64,000 nucleotides of DNA, from the NCBI GenBank assembly GCA_945865485.1, contig CAMBEC010000002.1, positions 64,501 through 128,500 of the forward strand. Reading direction: 5' to 3'. Origin of the DNA: Rickettsia typhi. GTDB taxonomy: Bacteria; Pseudomonadota; Alphaproteobacteria; Rickettsiales; Rickettsiaceae. Made by a program: the position numbers and the translations under genes. The notes under the pieces were generated by a model, which saw nothing but the letters and a program-made list of their open reading frames with translations, had not been told where the DNA came from and searched no databases. Positions 10,541 through 18,159 of the stretch are shown here, piece after piece (position 1 is the first letter of the stretch; every line of letters starts with the position of its first letter).

Positions 10541-10732
10541 TTAATTATCTTTATCAATAGCCAACTTTCCAGAAATGCTGTAATTTTCTAGCTCTAAATC
10601 TGTTATCACAATCCTTACTTTTTCAGGAGACACATTTACTGAATCACAAACCGCTTTAGTAACTGTTTCTATAAGTTTCCTTTTCTGCTCTAAGGTTCTT
10701 CCTTTTATCATTTGTATGTTTATCAACGGCAT
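10541..10732 (-). CDS. 4-oxalocrotonate tautomerase family protein
   Basis: 63 residues, typical of the 4-OT subfamily. After removal of Met the chain begins with Pro1. Arg11 (in KGRTLEQK) and Arg39 (in EKVRIVIT), the catalytic/binding arginines of 4-OT, are at the expected positions; the Phe50 position holds Tyr. These small proteins form hexamers and catalyse keto-enol tautomerisation with the N-terminal proline as base. The gene sits inside the F1-ATPase operon, 106 bp after atpG and 16 bp before atpD, on the same strand. No aromatic meta-cleavage genes are nearby, so the true substrate is unknown. Confidence 0.9.
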   Translation of the reverse strand: MPLINIQMIKGRTLEQKRKLIETVTKAVCDSVNVSPEKVRIVITDLELENYSISGKLAIDKDN

Positions 10733-10838
10733 GCCATACTCTTAAAATTTATTACTAATTATTCAAGGCGCGATGGAGCGAAACCTATATACAATAGGAG
10801 AGCTACAAGCAACAACGGAGAAAATACCACTCGATTGG

Positions 10839-11705
10839 CTATACAGATTCCGCTCCAGAAATTATCTCATTAAGCTCTGTAGTAATAATCGCTTGCCTTG
10901 ACCTATTTAGTTGAAGAGTCAACTTGTCGACTAATTCCCCTGCATTTCTTGTAGCATTATCCATCGCCGTCATTCTAGCTCCTTCCTCGCTTGCACGACT
11001 CTGAAGCAATCCATAATTGATTTGACCACTAATATATAAACTTATAACATTATGCACCAATCCAGAACCTTCATACTCAGAAGAATTATTTATTTTGCTT
11101 TCTGATCTGGGCTGAGCCGGCAAAATTTGTTCTTTTGTCATAATTTGTGTCATAGCATTTTTAAATTTGTTATAGTATATATAACAAGCACCAACCTTCT
11201 GACTCTCGACCAGCCCTATGATTTTATCCTTTACTTCTCTAGCAACGCACTCATAATTACCTTGAGCAACATGCTCATATCCAACTATTTTTTCTCCAAA
11301 TTCATTCTTCAGCGCATCTATACCTTTTTTACCTATAATAAGCAATTTAACTTCTTTATTATGTTCTTCTAGTTGCTTAATATCAAGCTTAACTCTCTTG
11401 ATGACATTTGAATTAAAACTGCCACATAAACCTCGCTCTGAAGTCACAACAACTAAAAGATGAGGCATATTTTCAAGGTCTTTACTAAAAAACCTACGAT
11501 CCTCTGCTGGCAGGTCCAGCAAATTATCGCTTGCAGAAATATCATGCATAATGGCGCTAAGCACAGAAGAATAGTCATTCAGATTTTCCGCCTGATCTTT
11601 CAGCTTTTTAAGCTTTGCAGCAGATACTACATGCATAGCTTTAGTGATTTTCTGAGTAGATTTAATACTCTTCACTCTATTTCTAAGATGCTTCAGACCA
11701 GACAT
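10839..11705 (-). CDS. atpG: F1F0 ATP synthase gamma subunit
   Basis: 288 residues. The N-terminal GLKHLRNRVKSIKSTQKITKAMHVVSAAKLKK and the C-terminal ARMTAMDNATRNAGELVDKLTLQLNRSRQA are the two conserved coiled-coil helices of gamma; these spans are described here only by their ends, near residues 3-36 and 242-272. Gamma is the central rotor shaft inside the alpha3beta3 head. It follows atpA by 6 bp. After it comes a 106-bp gap with a small CCTAT/ATAGG hairpin and then the tautomerase gene. Confidence 0.98.
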   Translation of the reverse strand: MSGLKHLRNRVKSIKSTQKITKAMHVVSAAKLKKLKDQAENLNDYSSVLSAIMHDISASDNLLDLPAEDRRFFSKDLENMPHLLVVVTSERGLCGSFNSNVIKRVKLDIKQLEEHNKEVKLLIIGKKGIDALKNEFGEKIVGYEHVAQGNYECVAREVKDKIIGLVESQKVGACYIYYNKFKNAMTQIMTKEQILPAQPRSESKINNSSEYEGSGLVHNVISLYISGQINYGLLQSRASEEGARMTAMDNATRNAGELVDKLTLQLNRSRQAIITTELNEIISGAESV

Positions 11706-11711
11706 TTTACC

Positions 11712-13247
11712 TTAATTGTCTAAAAATTCTTCTACAAACCTAGCAAGATAGACTTTCAGTTTATCTTCGGTTTCTTCATTTAACTGCTTCTCTGCACGTA
11801 TTGCAGAAAGTATACTATCTCCTTTTAACCTAATATCTTCCATAAGTTTATCTTCAAAAAGACGAACCTTAGACACATCTATCTTATCAAGATACCCCTT
11901 AACTCCAGCATACAAAATAACCACCTGCTCTTCTACTACAACTGGAGAATATTGTGGTTGCTTTAGAAGTTCAGTTAGCTTTGCCCCGTGTTTAATCAGC
12001 CTTTGTGTAGACGCATCTAAGTCAGAACCAAACTGAGCAAAAGATTCCATTTCTCTAAATTGGGCCAGTTCAAGCTTTAACGATCCAGAAACTTTCTTGA
12101 TCGCTTTAATCTGGGCAGCAGATCCAACTCGACTAACAGATATTCCGACGTTTACAGCCGGCCTAATCCCCTTATAAAACAAAGCGCTTTCAAGGAAAAT
12201 TTGACCGTCCGTAATAGAGATCACGTTTGTTGGGATATAGGCAGAAACATCTCCAGCTTGAGTCTCAATAATAGGCAACGCAGTTAACGAACCAGCCCCT
12301 TTGTCATCAGATAATTTTGCCGCTCTCTCCAATAATCTTGAGTGTAGATAAAAAACATCTCCTGGATAAGCTTCACGCCCTGGTGGCCTTCTAAGTAAAA
12401 GCGAAATTTGACGATAGGCAACGGCATGTTTTGTTAGATCATCATAAATAACTAGCGCATGCATGCTATTATCTCTAAAATACTCCCCAATAGCACACCC
12501 TGTATAAGGAGACAAAAATTGTAGAGTCGCTGGATCAGAAGCTGTTGCAGCAACCACCGTAGTATATTCCATCGCTCCGGCCTCTTCTAGCTTCTTCACA
12601 ATCTGGGCGACAGTAGATCTTTTTTGGCCAATTGCCACGTATACACAGAAAATTTTATCCGCATCATTACCTGCGAGGTGCGCTGGTTTCTGATTAATGA
12701 TTGTATCTATTGCAATAGCAGTTTTTCCCGTTTGTCTATCGCCTATTATCAACTCTCTCTGACCACGCCCAATTGGGATTAATGCGTCAATAGATTTGAT
12801 CCCAGTCTGAACGGGCTCATGCACACTTTTCCGGCCAATAATTCCTGGAGCTTTTACTTCAATATTACTAAAATGTTTTGAGATGATATCACCCTTGCCA
12901 TCAATAGGCCGGCCAAGAGCATCAACAACTCTACCAACCATTGACATACCTATGGGAGTTTTTAATATCTCTCCAGTACGTTTTACTTTGTCACCCTGGC
13001 GAACCGAACTATCTTCTCCCATGATCACAACACCAACCATGTCACTTTCTAAATTGAGCGCCAATCCTTTAACACCAGATTCAAACTCAACCATCTCACC
13101 AGCCTGAACTAGGTCTATACCATAAACTTTGGCAATACCATCGCCAACTGTAATTACATACCCAACCTCTTGTAGTTCGCCAAGCTGGTCAATGTTGCCA
13201 ATTTCACGTTCTAAAATCTCAGATATTTCCGAAGGATTTAACGTCAT
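11712..13247 (-). CDS. atpA: F1F0 ATP synthase alpha subunit
   Basis: 511 residues, standard length. The P-loop GDRQTGKTA and the alpha-subunit signature [17 protein letters not shown] are present. It is the non-catalytic nucleotide-binding partner of beta in the F1 head. A 72-bp gap separates it from atpH; atpG follows by 6 bp. Order atpH-atpA-atpG-atpD-atpC without F0 genes is the usual alphaproteobacterial arrangement. Confidence 0.99.
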   Translation of the reverse strand: MTLNPSEISEILEREIGNIDQLGELQEVGYVITVGDGIAKVYGIDLVQAGEMVEFESGVKGLALNLESDMVGVVIMGEDSSVRQGDKVKRTGEILKTPIGMSMVGRVVDALGRPIDGKGDIISKHFSNIEVKAPGIIGRKSVHEPVQTGIKSIDALIPIGRGQRELIIGDRQTGKTAIAIDTIINQKPAHLAGNDADKIFCVYVAIGQKRSTVAQIVKKLEEAGAMEYTTVVAATASDPATLQFLSPYTGCAIGEYFRDNSMHALVIYDDLTKHAVAYRQISLLLRRPPGREAYPGDVFYLHSRLLERAAKLSDDKGAGSLTALPIIETQAGDVSAYIPTNVISITDGQIFLESALFYKGIRPAVNVGISVSRVGSAAQIKAIKKVSGSLKLELAQFREMESFAQFGSDLDASTQRLIKHGAKLTELLKQPQYSPVVVEEQVVILYAGVKGYLDKIDVSKVRLFEDKLMEDIRLKGDSILSAIRAEKQLNEETEDKLKVYLARFVEEFLDN

Positions 13248-13319
13248 TTTCTAAAACTCCTTATTAAAAAAACTATATCAACGTCCAAAATACAATAAGT
13301 AACTTAAGCTAATTATATA

Positions 13320-13865
13320 CTATAATCTTGCAGCTATTTTTTGTATTCTATCCAGCATTCCTTGTACAGAGCAATCTATTAGATTACTATCATACTTAAC
13401 TATAACTCCTCCTAAGAGCGACTCATCAACACTATGCTCGAGCTCAATTTTTTTATCAAGTTCGGATTCAAGAAGATTACGTATAAATTCCATCTCCTTT
13501 TTTTCAAGCTTAAAAGCTGACAATACTTTAACAAATTTAATCCCTTTACTCTCCATAAGCAGAAGCTCATACTCATCAACAATCTCAGAAAACAAATTTA
13601 CTCTTGCATTTTTGATTAGAATGTAAATAAACCGCTTCAGAAGAATCTCTGATTTTAACTCATTAGTAATGGTATCTACAAATCTATTTTTATTAGATTT
13701 TTCAATAATTGGTGAGCACAACGTTTTTTTTACAGCACTAAACTTTCTTAGTATCTCATCAAAAACTTTTATACTTTTAAAAACTTCGCTTTCTTTAGAC
13801 TCTTTTTCTGCCCGAGAGAATAAAGAATAAGCATAATTTTTTACTATTTTAATATCTAACGACAT
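13320..13865 (-). CDS. atpH: F1F0 ATP synthase delta subunit
   Basis: 181 residues, the peripheral-stalk subunit (OSCP homologue) linking the F1 head to the b subunits. An N-terminal helical part starts with KNYAYSLFSRAEKE and the C-terminal LLGGVIVKYDSNLIDCSVQG holds the conserved G-G-x-x-x-x-x-G segment. It is the first F1 gene and lies only 6 bp after the MFS transporter gene, so the two are likely on one mRNA. Lys and Ile are more abundant than usual, reflecting the AT-rich genome. Confidence 0.95.
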   Translation of the reverse strand: MSLDIKIVKNYAYSLFSRAEKESKESEVFKSIKVFDEILRKFSAVKKTLCSPIIEKSNKNRFVDTITNELKSEILLKRFIYILIKNARVNLFSEIVDEYELLLMESKGIKFVKVLSAFKLEKKEMEFIRNLLESELDKKIELEHSVDESLLGGVIVKYDSNLIDCSVQGMLDRIQKIAARL

Positions 13866-13871
13866 AATAAT

Positions 13872-15146
13872 CTAGACAACTAAATTGTTGGTTGTTTCAA
13901 ACATACTTATGTAATCCTTTTTTATCATATAAAGCAACGCAAAAAATAACAATCCCAATTGAAATAAAAAATACGCAAGCACTAAAGATACAATCTCCGT
14001 TGATTGCCAAATTAACATACAAATAAATGGAGTTGTTGAAGAAAAAACCATACTACCGATAGAATGCGAAAGACTGCACATTCTCATCCTAATACCAGTT
14101 TGAAATAATGACTGAATACGGACAGAACAAGGAATTGAATAAAATGGAACCAAAAATACTAATATACAATGTAGTAATATTGAATATCCCTTAAGGCCTA
14201 GAAAAAACTCCATCACCAAGGTACACAAAATACTCAAGACCAGCGCTACAATAATTTGAGTAACTATTTTAAATCTATCAGATATGTAGCCAGAAATTAA
14301 ACATGCTATGCCATAAAGTGAAATCAACATAGTATTAGCAGCTGCAGCGCTCTCATTATCAATAATATCAGCCACATTTGCTGCAAATGTTCCAAAAAAT
14401 ATTATCAGAAAATGATATCCACCACCAAGCATTCCATTGATTACGGTGGCAAGTACAAATTTAACTTTATTCGCACCAACTATCTTAACTATACCGTTAG
14501 GCTCAATAGAGAGCCGTGACTTGCTATTGAGAAATTCTTCACTCTCAAGCAACCTTCTGCGCAAAAAAATTACTACTAATCCCAACAATCCACCAATAGC
14601 AAAATTCACCCTCCATAACCACTCTACATCTTCATAACTAACCGCTATATGATATGCAACTGAAGCAAACAAAACTCCTATTTGCGAAGAAAAAGAAACT
14701 ATACCTATAACAAGATGCCGCCTCTTCTTGCCAATCATTTCAGCAACATAAATTTTTATAGCGTCAATTTCTCCTGCTAAACTCATTAAAAATAGCATTC
14801 GTAAAAGTGTAATTATTATTACAGCAAACAACCCTACGCTATCAAACCCTGGAGCAACCGCTACAAGGCAAGTTGAAGTTGCCGCAATAACTGTTGACAT
14901 TTTTACACTTACTACTCGTCCAACCTTATCACCTATCTTACCAAAGATTAAAGACCCCATAGGCCTTGCTATAGTTGCCAGACTGAAAACAGCGAAGAAA
15001 ATAAGCATCTGATCACCGTCATTGCCATGAGGCATAAAATTCTTCGACAACAACGAAGCAGATAGCCCAAAGAGAGCGTAATCATAATATCTTACTATCG
15101 TTACAAAAAACGCTATTATCAGCGATTCATATCTTTTTAGATTCAA
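13872..15146 (-). CDS. MFS transporter, ProP-like (proline/betaine or related metabolite carrier)
   Basis: 424 residues with about twelve hydrophobic helices. The helix 2-3 loop GKIGDKVGR is the Major Facilitator signature, preceded by ARPMGSLIFG, which is typical of the metabolite:H+ symporter/ProP branch abundant in Rickettsiales. It probably imports a compatible solute or host metabolite; the substrate is not readable. The start is TTG (15146-15144). It lies directly upstream of atpH (6 bp) and seems to head the F1-ATPase transcript. It is divergent from ruvA across an 82-bp gap with opposed promoters. Confidence 0.88.
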   Translation of the reverse strand: MNLKRYESLIIAFFVTIVRYYDYALFGLSASLLSKNFMPHGNDGDQMLIFFAVFSLATIARPMGSLIFGKIGDKVGRVVSVKMSTVIAATSTCLVAVAPGFDSVGLFAVIIITLLRMLFLMSLAGEIDAIKIYVAEMIGKKRRHLVIGIVSFSSQIGVLFASVAYHIAVSYEDVEWLWRVNFAIGGLLGLVVIFLRRRLLESEEFLNSKSRLSIEPNGIVKIVGANKVKFVLATVINGMLGGGYHFLIIFFGTFAANVADIIDNESAAAANTMLISLYGIACLISGYISDRFKIVTQIIVALVLSILCTLVMEFFLGLKGYSILLHCILVFLVPFYSIPCSVRIQSLFQTGIRMRMCSLSHSIGSMVFSSTTPFICMLIWQSTEIVSLVLAYFLFQLGLLFFALLYMIKKDYISMFETTNNLVV

Positions 15147-15165
15147 AATTTAGTTCCAGAATTAA

Positions 15166-15194
15166 TTGCGTATTCGTATCGTGGCTGATAGTAT
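15166..15194 (+). promoter_or_regulatory. candidate promoter of ruvAB
   Basis: -35 TTGCGT (15166-15171), 17-bp spacer, -10 TAGTAT (15189-15194), 34 bp before the ruvA ATG. Its -10 overlaps the -10 of the opposite MFS promoter. Confidence 0.4.
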
Positions 15195-15216
15195 ATCTGT
15201 GAAATAATTGATGCAA
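15190..15216 (-). promoter_or_regulatory. candidate promoter of the MFS-atp operon
   Basis: On the minus strand: -35 TTGCAT (15216-15211), a short 15-bp spacer, -10 TATACT (15195-15190), 43 bp before the TTG start. The -10 hexamer is good; the spacer is shorter than ideal. Confidence 0.38.
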
Positions 15217-15228
15217 CTAGAATATTTT

Positions 15229-15831
15229 ATGATTGGTAAACTTAAAGGATTGATTGAATCGGTATACGATGACCACGTCATAATCGATATAAATGGGGTT
15301 GGATATCTGGTATTCTGCTCGGTAAAAACTTTAAGCCGACTTGCTCCGTCAGAATTTTGTGAATTATTAATCGAAACACATGTACGAGAAGACCATATTC
15401 ACTTATACGGATTCAGTGATTTAGAGGAAAAAGCCGCATTCATTACCCTGCAATCAGTCAAAGGAGTTGGCACAAGAATGGCACTTGCTATTTTATCGCA
15501 CCTTACTCCTGGAGAAATTCAGATCGCTCTTAACAATGAAGATAAAATAATTTTCAATGGTGTATCTGGAGTTGGAAAAAAGCTTGCTGAACGTATAGTT
15601 ACTGAACTAAAAGATAAAACTATTTCAACCAAATCACTATCTGAAATAGCGCCTAAATCTGGTTTACCAAATACAAAAACGTTTAACAACTCTTTAGCTT
15701 TGGACGCTATTTCAGCACTGACTAGTCTAGGAGTTGGAAGGATTGATGCACAAAGTAGGGTCAATACAATACTTGCTCATTCCTCTGATATATCAATAAA
15801 TGATTTGATTAGACTAGCACTTAAAAATTGA
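15229..15831 (+). CDS. ruvA: Holliday junction branch migration protein RuvA
   Basis: 200 residues when started at the ATG at 15229, giving MIGKLKGLIESV, the canonical RuvA N-terminus. Upstream in-frame TTG (15208) and ATG (15211) would only add a non-conserved tail. Domain I (OB fold) is followed by the tandem helix-hairpin-helix motifs (LQSVKGVGTRMALAIL and FNGVSGVGKKLAERIV) and a C-terminal domain III that binds RuvB. RuvA tetramers bind four-way junctions and load RuvB. The ruvB gene follows after 12 bp. Confidence 0.96.
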   Translation: MIGKLKGLIESVYDDHVIIDINGVGYLVFCSVKTLSRLAPSEFCELLIETHVREDHIHLYGFSDLEEKAAFITLQSVKGVGTRMALAILSHLTPGEIQIALNNEDKIIFNGVSGVGKKLAERIVTELKDKTISTKSLSEIAPKSGLPNTKTFNNSLALDAISALTSLGVGRIDAQSRVNTILAHSSDISINDLIRLALKN

Positions 15832-15843
15832 GCTTAATATATT

Positions 15844-16848
15844 ATGACAACAGATCTTTTATCCGGGACAATCCTTGAAACAGATGTAGATTTTTCTCTA
15901 CGACCTCATTTGCTCAATGAATTCGTAGGACAAGAACATATTAAATCCAACTTAAGTATATTCATCAAAGCTGCTCAAAACAGGAACGAACCTCTTGATC
16001 ATACTCTTTTCTATGGACCACCTGGCCTAGGCAAAACTTCGCTTGCCCACATAATTGCCAAAGAAATGGGAGTGAATTTTAAAGCCACTTCTGGACCAAC
16101 ATTATCAAAAGCGGCAGACCTTGCTGCAATTTTAACTAATCTTCAAGAAAACGACGTATTATTTATTGATGAGATCCATCGCCTTAATACCAATATTGAA
16201 GAAATACTCTACCCAGCGATGGAAGATTTTTTCCTTGATATCATAATTGGCGAAGGACCAGCTGCTAGGTCTGTACGCATAGATTTACCGCGCTTTACCT
16301 TAATTGGAGCAACTACAAGGCTTGGTTTGATTAGCAATCCATTACGAGATAGATTTGGCATTCCATTACGACTTAATTTCTATAAAGTTGAAGAGCTAGT
16401 AAAAGTAATTAATCGAGCAGCAAATTTGCTAAATACAAAAATCACTAAAGACGGAGCGCAGGAGATTGCACAAAGATCAAGAGGCACACCAAGAATTGCT
16501 CTAAGATTATTAAAGAGAATAAGAGATTTTGCTTCTGTCGAAAATAGGCCAGAAATTGATGCCGCACTTGCTGATAGCGCTCTTACTAGACTTGAAGTAG
16601 ATAAAGCTGGGCTGGATAGTAACGACTATCGTTATCTAAAATTTATTGTAGATAACTACAACGGCGGACCAGTTGGTGTTGAAACTATTGCTTCTGCATT
16701 ATCAGAACAAAGAGATGCAATTGAAGAGACAATCGAACCATATCTTATACAAATAGGTCTTCTTCAACGAACTCCCAGAGGTAGGGTTATAACCAATGGC
16801 GCTTTTGTTCACCTTGGGCTAGAACCACCCACTCGCCTGTTATTCTAG
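15844..16848 (+). CDS. ruvB: Holliday junction branch migration helicase RuvB
   Basis: 334 residues, standard length. AAA+ motifs: Walker [11 protein letters not shown], Walker [11 protein letters not shown], sensor 1 LIGATTR. The C-terminal winged helix ends with [12 protein letters not shown], the RuvB DNA-binding signature. It pumps DNA through RuvA-bound junctions; ruvC (53688) and ruvX (38160) are elsewhere in the window. The gene is convergent with rpmE. Confidence 0.98.
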   Translation: MTTDLLSGTILETDVDFSLRPHLLNEFVGQEHIKSNLSIFIKAAQNRNEPLDHTLFYGPPGLGKTSLAHIIAKEMGVNFKATSGPTLSKAADLAAILTNLQENDVLFIDEIHRLNTNIEEILYPAMEDFFLDIIIGEGPAARSVRIDLPRFTLIGATTRLGLISNPLRDRFGIPLRLNFYKVEELVKVINRAANLLNTKITKDGAQEIAQRSRGTPRIALRLLKRIRDFASVENRPEIDAALADSALTRLEVDKAGLDSNDYRYLKFIVDNYNGGPVGVETIASALSEQRDAIEETIEPYLIQIGLLQRTPRGRVITNGAFVHLGLEPPTRLLF

Positions 16849-17001
16849 TTTCTTAAACATGGCCTGAGATTAAAAAATGCTGAGCTTGTTATACACCTCG
16901 CACGCCTGGTACACGATCCGAAGTCACGTATAGTAAAAGCAGTTAAATTATGGGGCATTAAATTTCAAGGCGATGCTGCGCAGCATATATATAGTGAATA
17001 A
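16849..17001 (+). pseudogene. possible gene remnant with no start codon
   Basis: Directly after the ruvB stop, 50 codons stay open in the ruvB frame and end at TAA 16999-17001. The translation includes NAELVIHLARLVHDPKS and KAVKLWGIKFQGDAAQ, which looks more protein-like than random AT-rich sequence, but there is no usable start and I do not recognise the family. It could be the decayed tail of a lost gene, or chance. The rest of the 321-bp gap to rpmE holds the palindrome at 17033-17105. Confidence 0.2.
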
Positions 17002-17032
17002 GTTGACATAGCGTAATTTATTACAGAACAAT

Positions 17033-17105
17033 TGTCATTCCCGCGTAGGCGGGAATCCAGCGTGGAAACTAGTTTTTCTAGATTCCCGCCTACGCGGGAA
17101 TGACA
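17033..17105. repeat. palindromic element with perfect 25-bp inverted arms
   Basis: Arms 17033-17057 and 17081-17105 are exact reverse complements. Each arm contains the inner hairpin TTCCCGCGTAGGCGGGAA. Ends are GTCAT/ATGAC as in the CCTGAA-type elements of this window, but the hairpin core is different and GC-rich. It lies between the convergent ruvB and rpmE, where it could also terminate transcription from both sides. Confidence 0.9.
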
Positions 17106-17169
17106 TAAAAAAGTGGCTTCATCAAGTTATCCTGAATCTAAGCAAATTGAACTTAGATTTTTAATAGAT

Positions 17170-17397
17170 TTATTTTTTTGAACCGAAAGATAAGCCAGCA
17201 AACTTTTTATTAAAGTCACTGACATTTTTATTTGATTGGTTAACCATATTGATTACGTTTTTATTCCAAGCTGGATGCTCACGAAAATCAACGTCCATTA
17301 AAATTTCTCCTGATTTCAGAGTTGACATAGTCGAGAACTCATCATTACGAATTTTAATTTTTAGACCTTTATATTCAGGGTGTATATTTTTTCTCAT
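17170..17397 (-). CDS. rpmE: 50S ribosomal protein L31
   Basis: 75 residues. MRKNIHPEYKGLKIKIRNDE is the L31 N-terminus (here without the Cys-x-x-Cys zinc ligands, so a zinc-independent form). The middle MDVDFREHPAWN resembles the SHPFYTG region. L31 lies at the subunit interface of the ribosome. The start overlaps the rpmB stop by 4 bp (ATGA), so it is coupled to L28. Confidence 0.92.
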   Translation of the reverse strand: MRKNIHPEYKGLKIKIRNDEFSTMSTLKSGEILMDVDFREHPAWNKNVINMVNQSNKNVSDFNKKFAGLSFGSKK

Positions 17398-17687
17398 GCA
17401 GCTAACTCTTTTTTCTTCTTAAAGATTTCTCTTTTTACTTTCTTAGCTTTATCCGACATCATAGAATCGTTAGCTTTAAGAATAAATAAATCAAAGCCAC
17501 CGTTTTTCTCAACGGTTCTCAAAGCTCTTGCCACTACCTTTAACCTATATTTTTGTCCAGTAATTTCGCTTTTATACTCTACTGTTTTGATATTAGGCTC
17601 AAAGCGTCTTCTAGTTTTTCTTTGTGAGTGCGATACGTTATTCCCATACTGCACTGCAACACCAGTTAATTCACATTTGCGAGACAT
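17394..17687 (-). CDS. rpmB: 50S ribosomal protein L28
   Basis: 97 residues. MSRKCELTG, GNNVSHSQRKTRRRFEPN and LKVVARALRTVEKNGGFD are L28 signatures. A large-subunit assembly protein. It starts a two-gene operon with rpmE. A strong promoter (TTGACA, 17 bp, TATTCT) lies in the 79-bp gap after rbfA, so this pair can be expressed independently of the nusA-infB operon. Confidence 0.97.
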   Translation of the reverse strand: MSRKCELTGVAVQYGNNVSHSQRKTRRRFEPNIKTVEYKSEITGQKYRLKVVARALRTVEKNGGFDLFILKANDSMMSDKAKKVKREIFKKKKELAA

Positions 17688-17722
17688 GTCAGATTCCCAT
17701 AAAATTACGTTTAATGATAGGG

Positions 17723-17751
17723 AGAATATAGATTTTTGCTCTATCTGTCAA
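17723..17751 (-). promoter_or_regulatory. sigma70 promoter of rpmB-rpmE
   Basis: On the minus strand: perfect -35 TTGACA (17751-17746), 17-bp spacer, -10 TATTCT (17728-17723), 35 bp before the rpmB ATG. Confidence 0.65.
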
Positions 17752-17766
17752 GCACCTATTGTACCA

Positions 17767-18159
17767 TTATTTCTTAAGCAACTTTTCTATGGTTTCAAAG
17801 TTTTCAAAAGTGGGATCATAATAAAATCTAATTTCTGGAGAATATTTTAAATTTACCTGACGAGTAACATAGTCACGAATAGCAAAGCGCGAGAGTTCTA
17901 GCGCTGATAGTATGTCATCAACGGTCAATTTCGTATTAAATGGTACAAAAAAACAATTAGCAATACTAAGGTCGCTACTTACATTCACCTTGGTTATGCT
18001 CAAAGGACAGCTATCAAGACGATGATCTAGCTTACCACCTTTTCTAAAACACTCAATCAGACTAGAATGCACAGCATGAGACACCTTGAGCTGCCTTTGC
18101 GACTGATCCTTTTCACGTGTTTTTAAATTAAAGCTTTTGTTGTTCTTCGACAAGCTCAA
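17767..18159 (-). CDS. rbfA: 30S ribosome-binding factor A
   Basis: 130 residues. [19 protein letters not shown] matches the RbfA N-terminal helix, and the KH-like core has [18 protein letters not shown]. The C-terminal [12 protein letters not shown] is the conserved PxLxFxxD segment. RbfA helps mature the 30S subunit. No ATG fits: the start is a TTG at 18159 (32-bp overlap with infB) or a second TTG at 18153. The order rimP-nusA-infB-rbfA is conserved in bacteria. Confidence 0.92.
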   Translation of the reverse strand: MSLSKNNKSFNLKTREKDQSQRQLKVSHAVHSSLIECFRKGGKLDHRLDSCPLSITKVNVSSDLSIANCFFVPFNTKLTVDDILSALELSRFAIRDYVTRQVNLKYSPEIRFYYDPTFENFETIEKLLKK

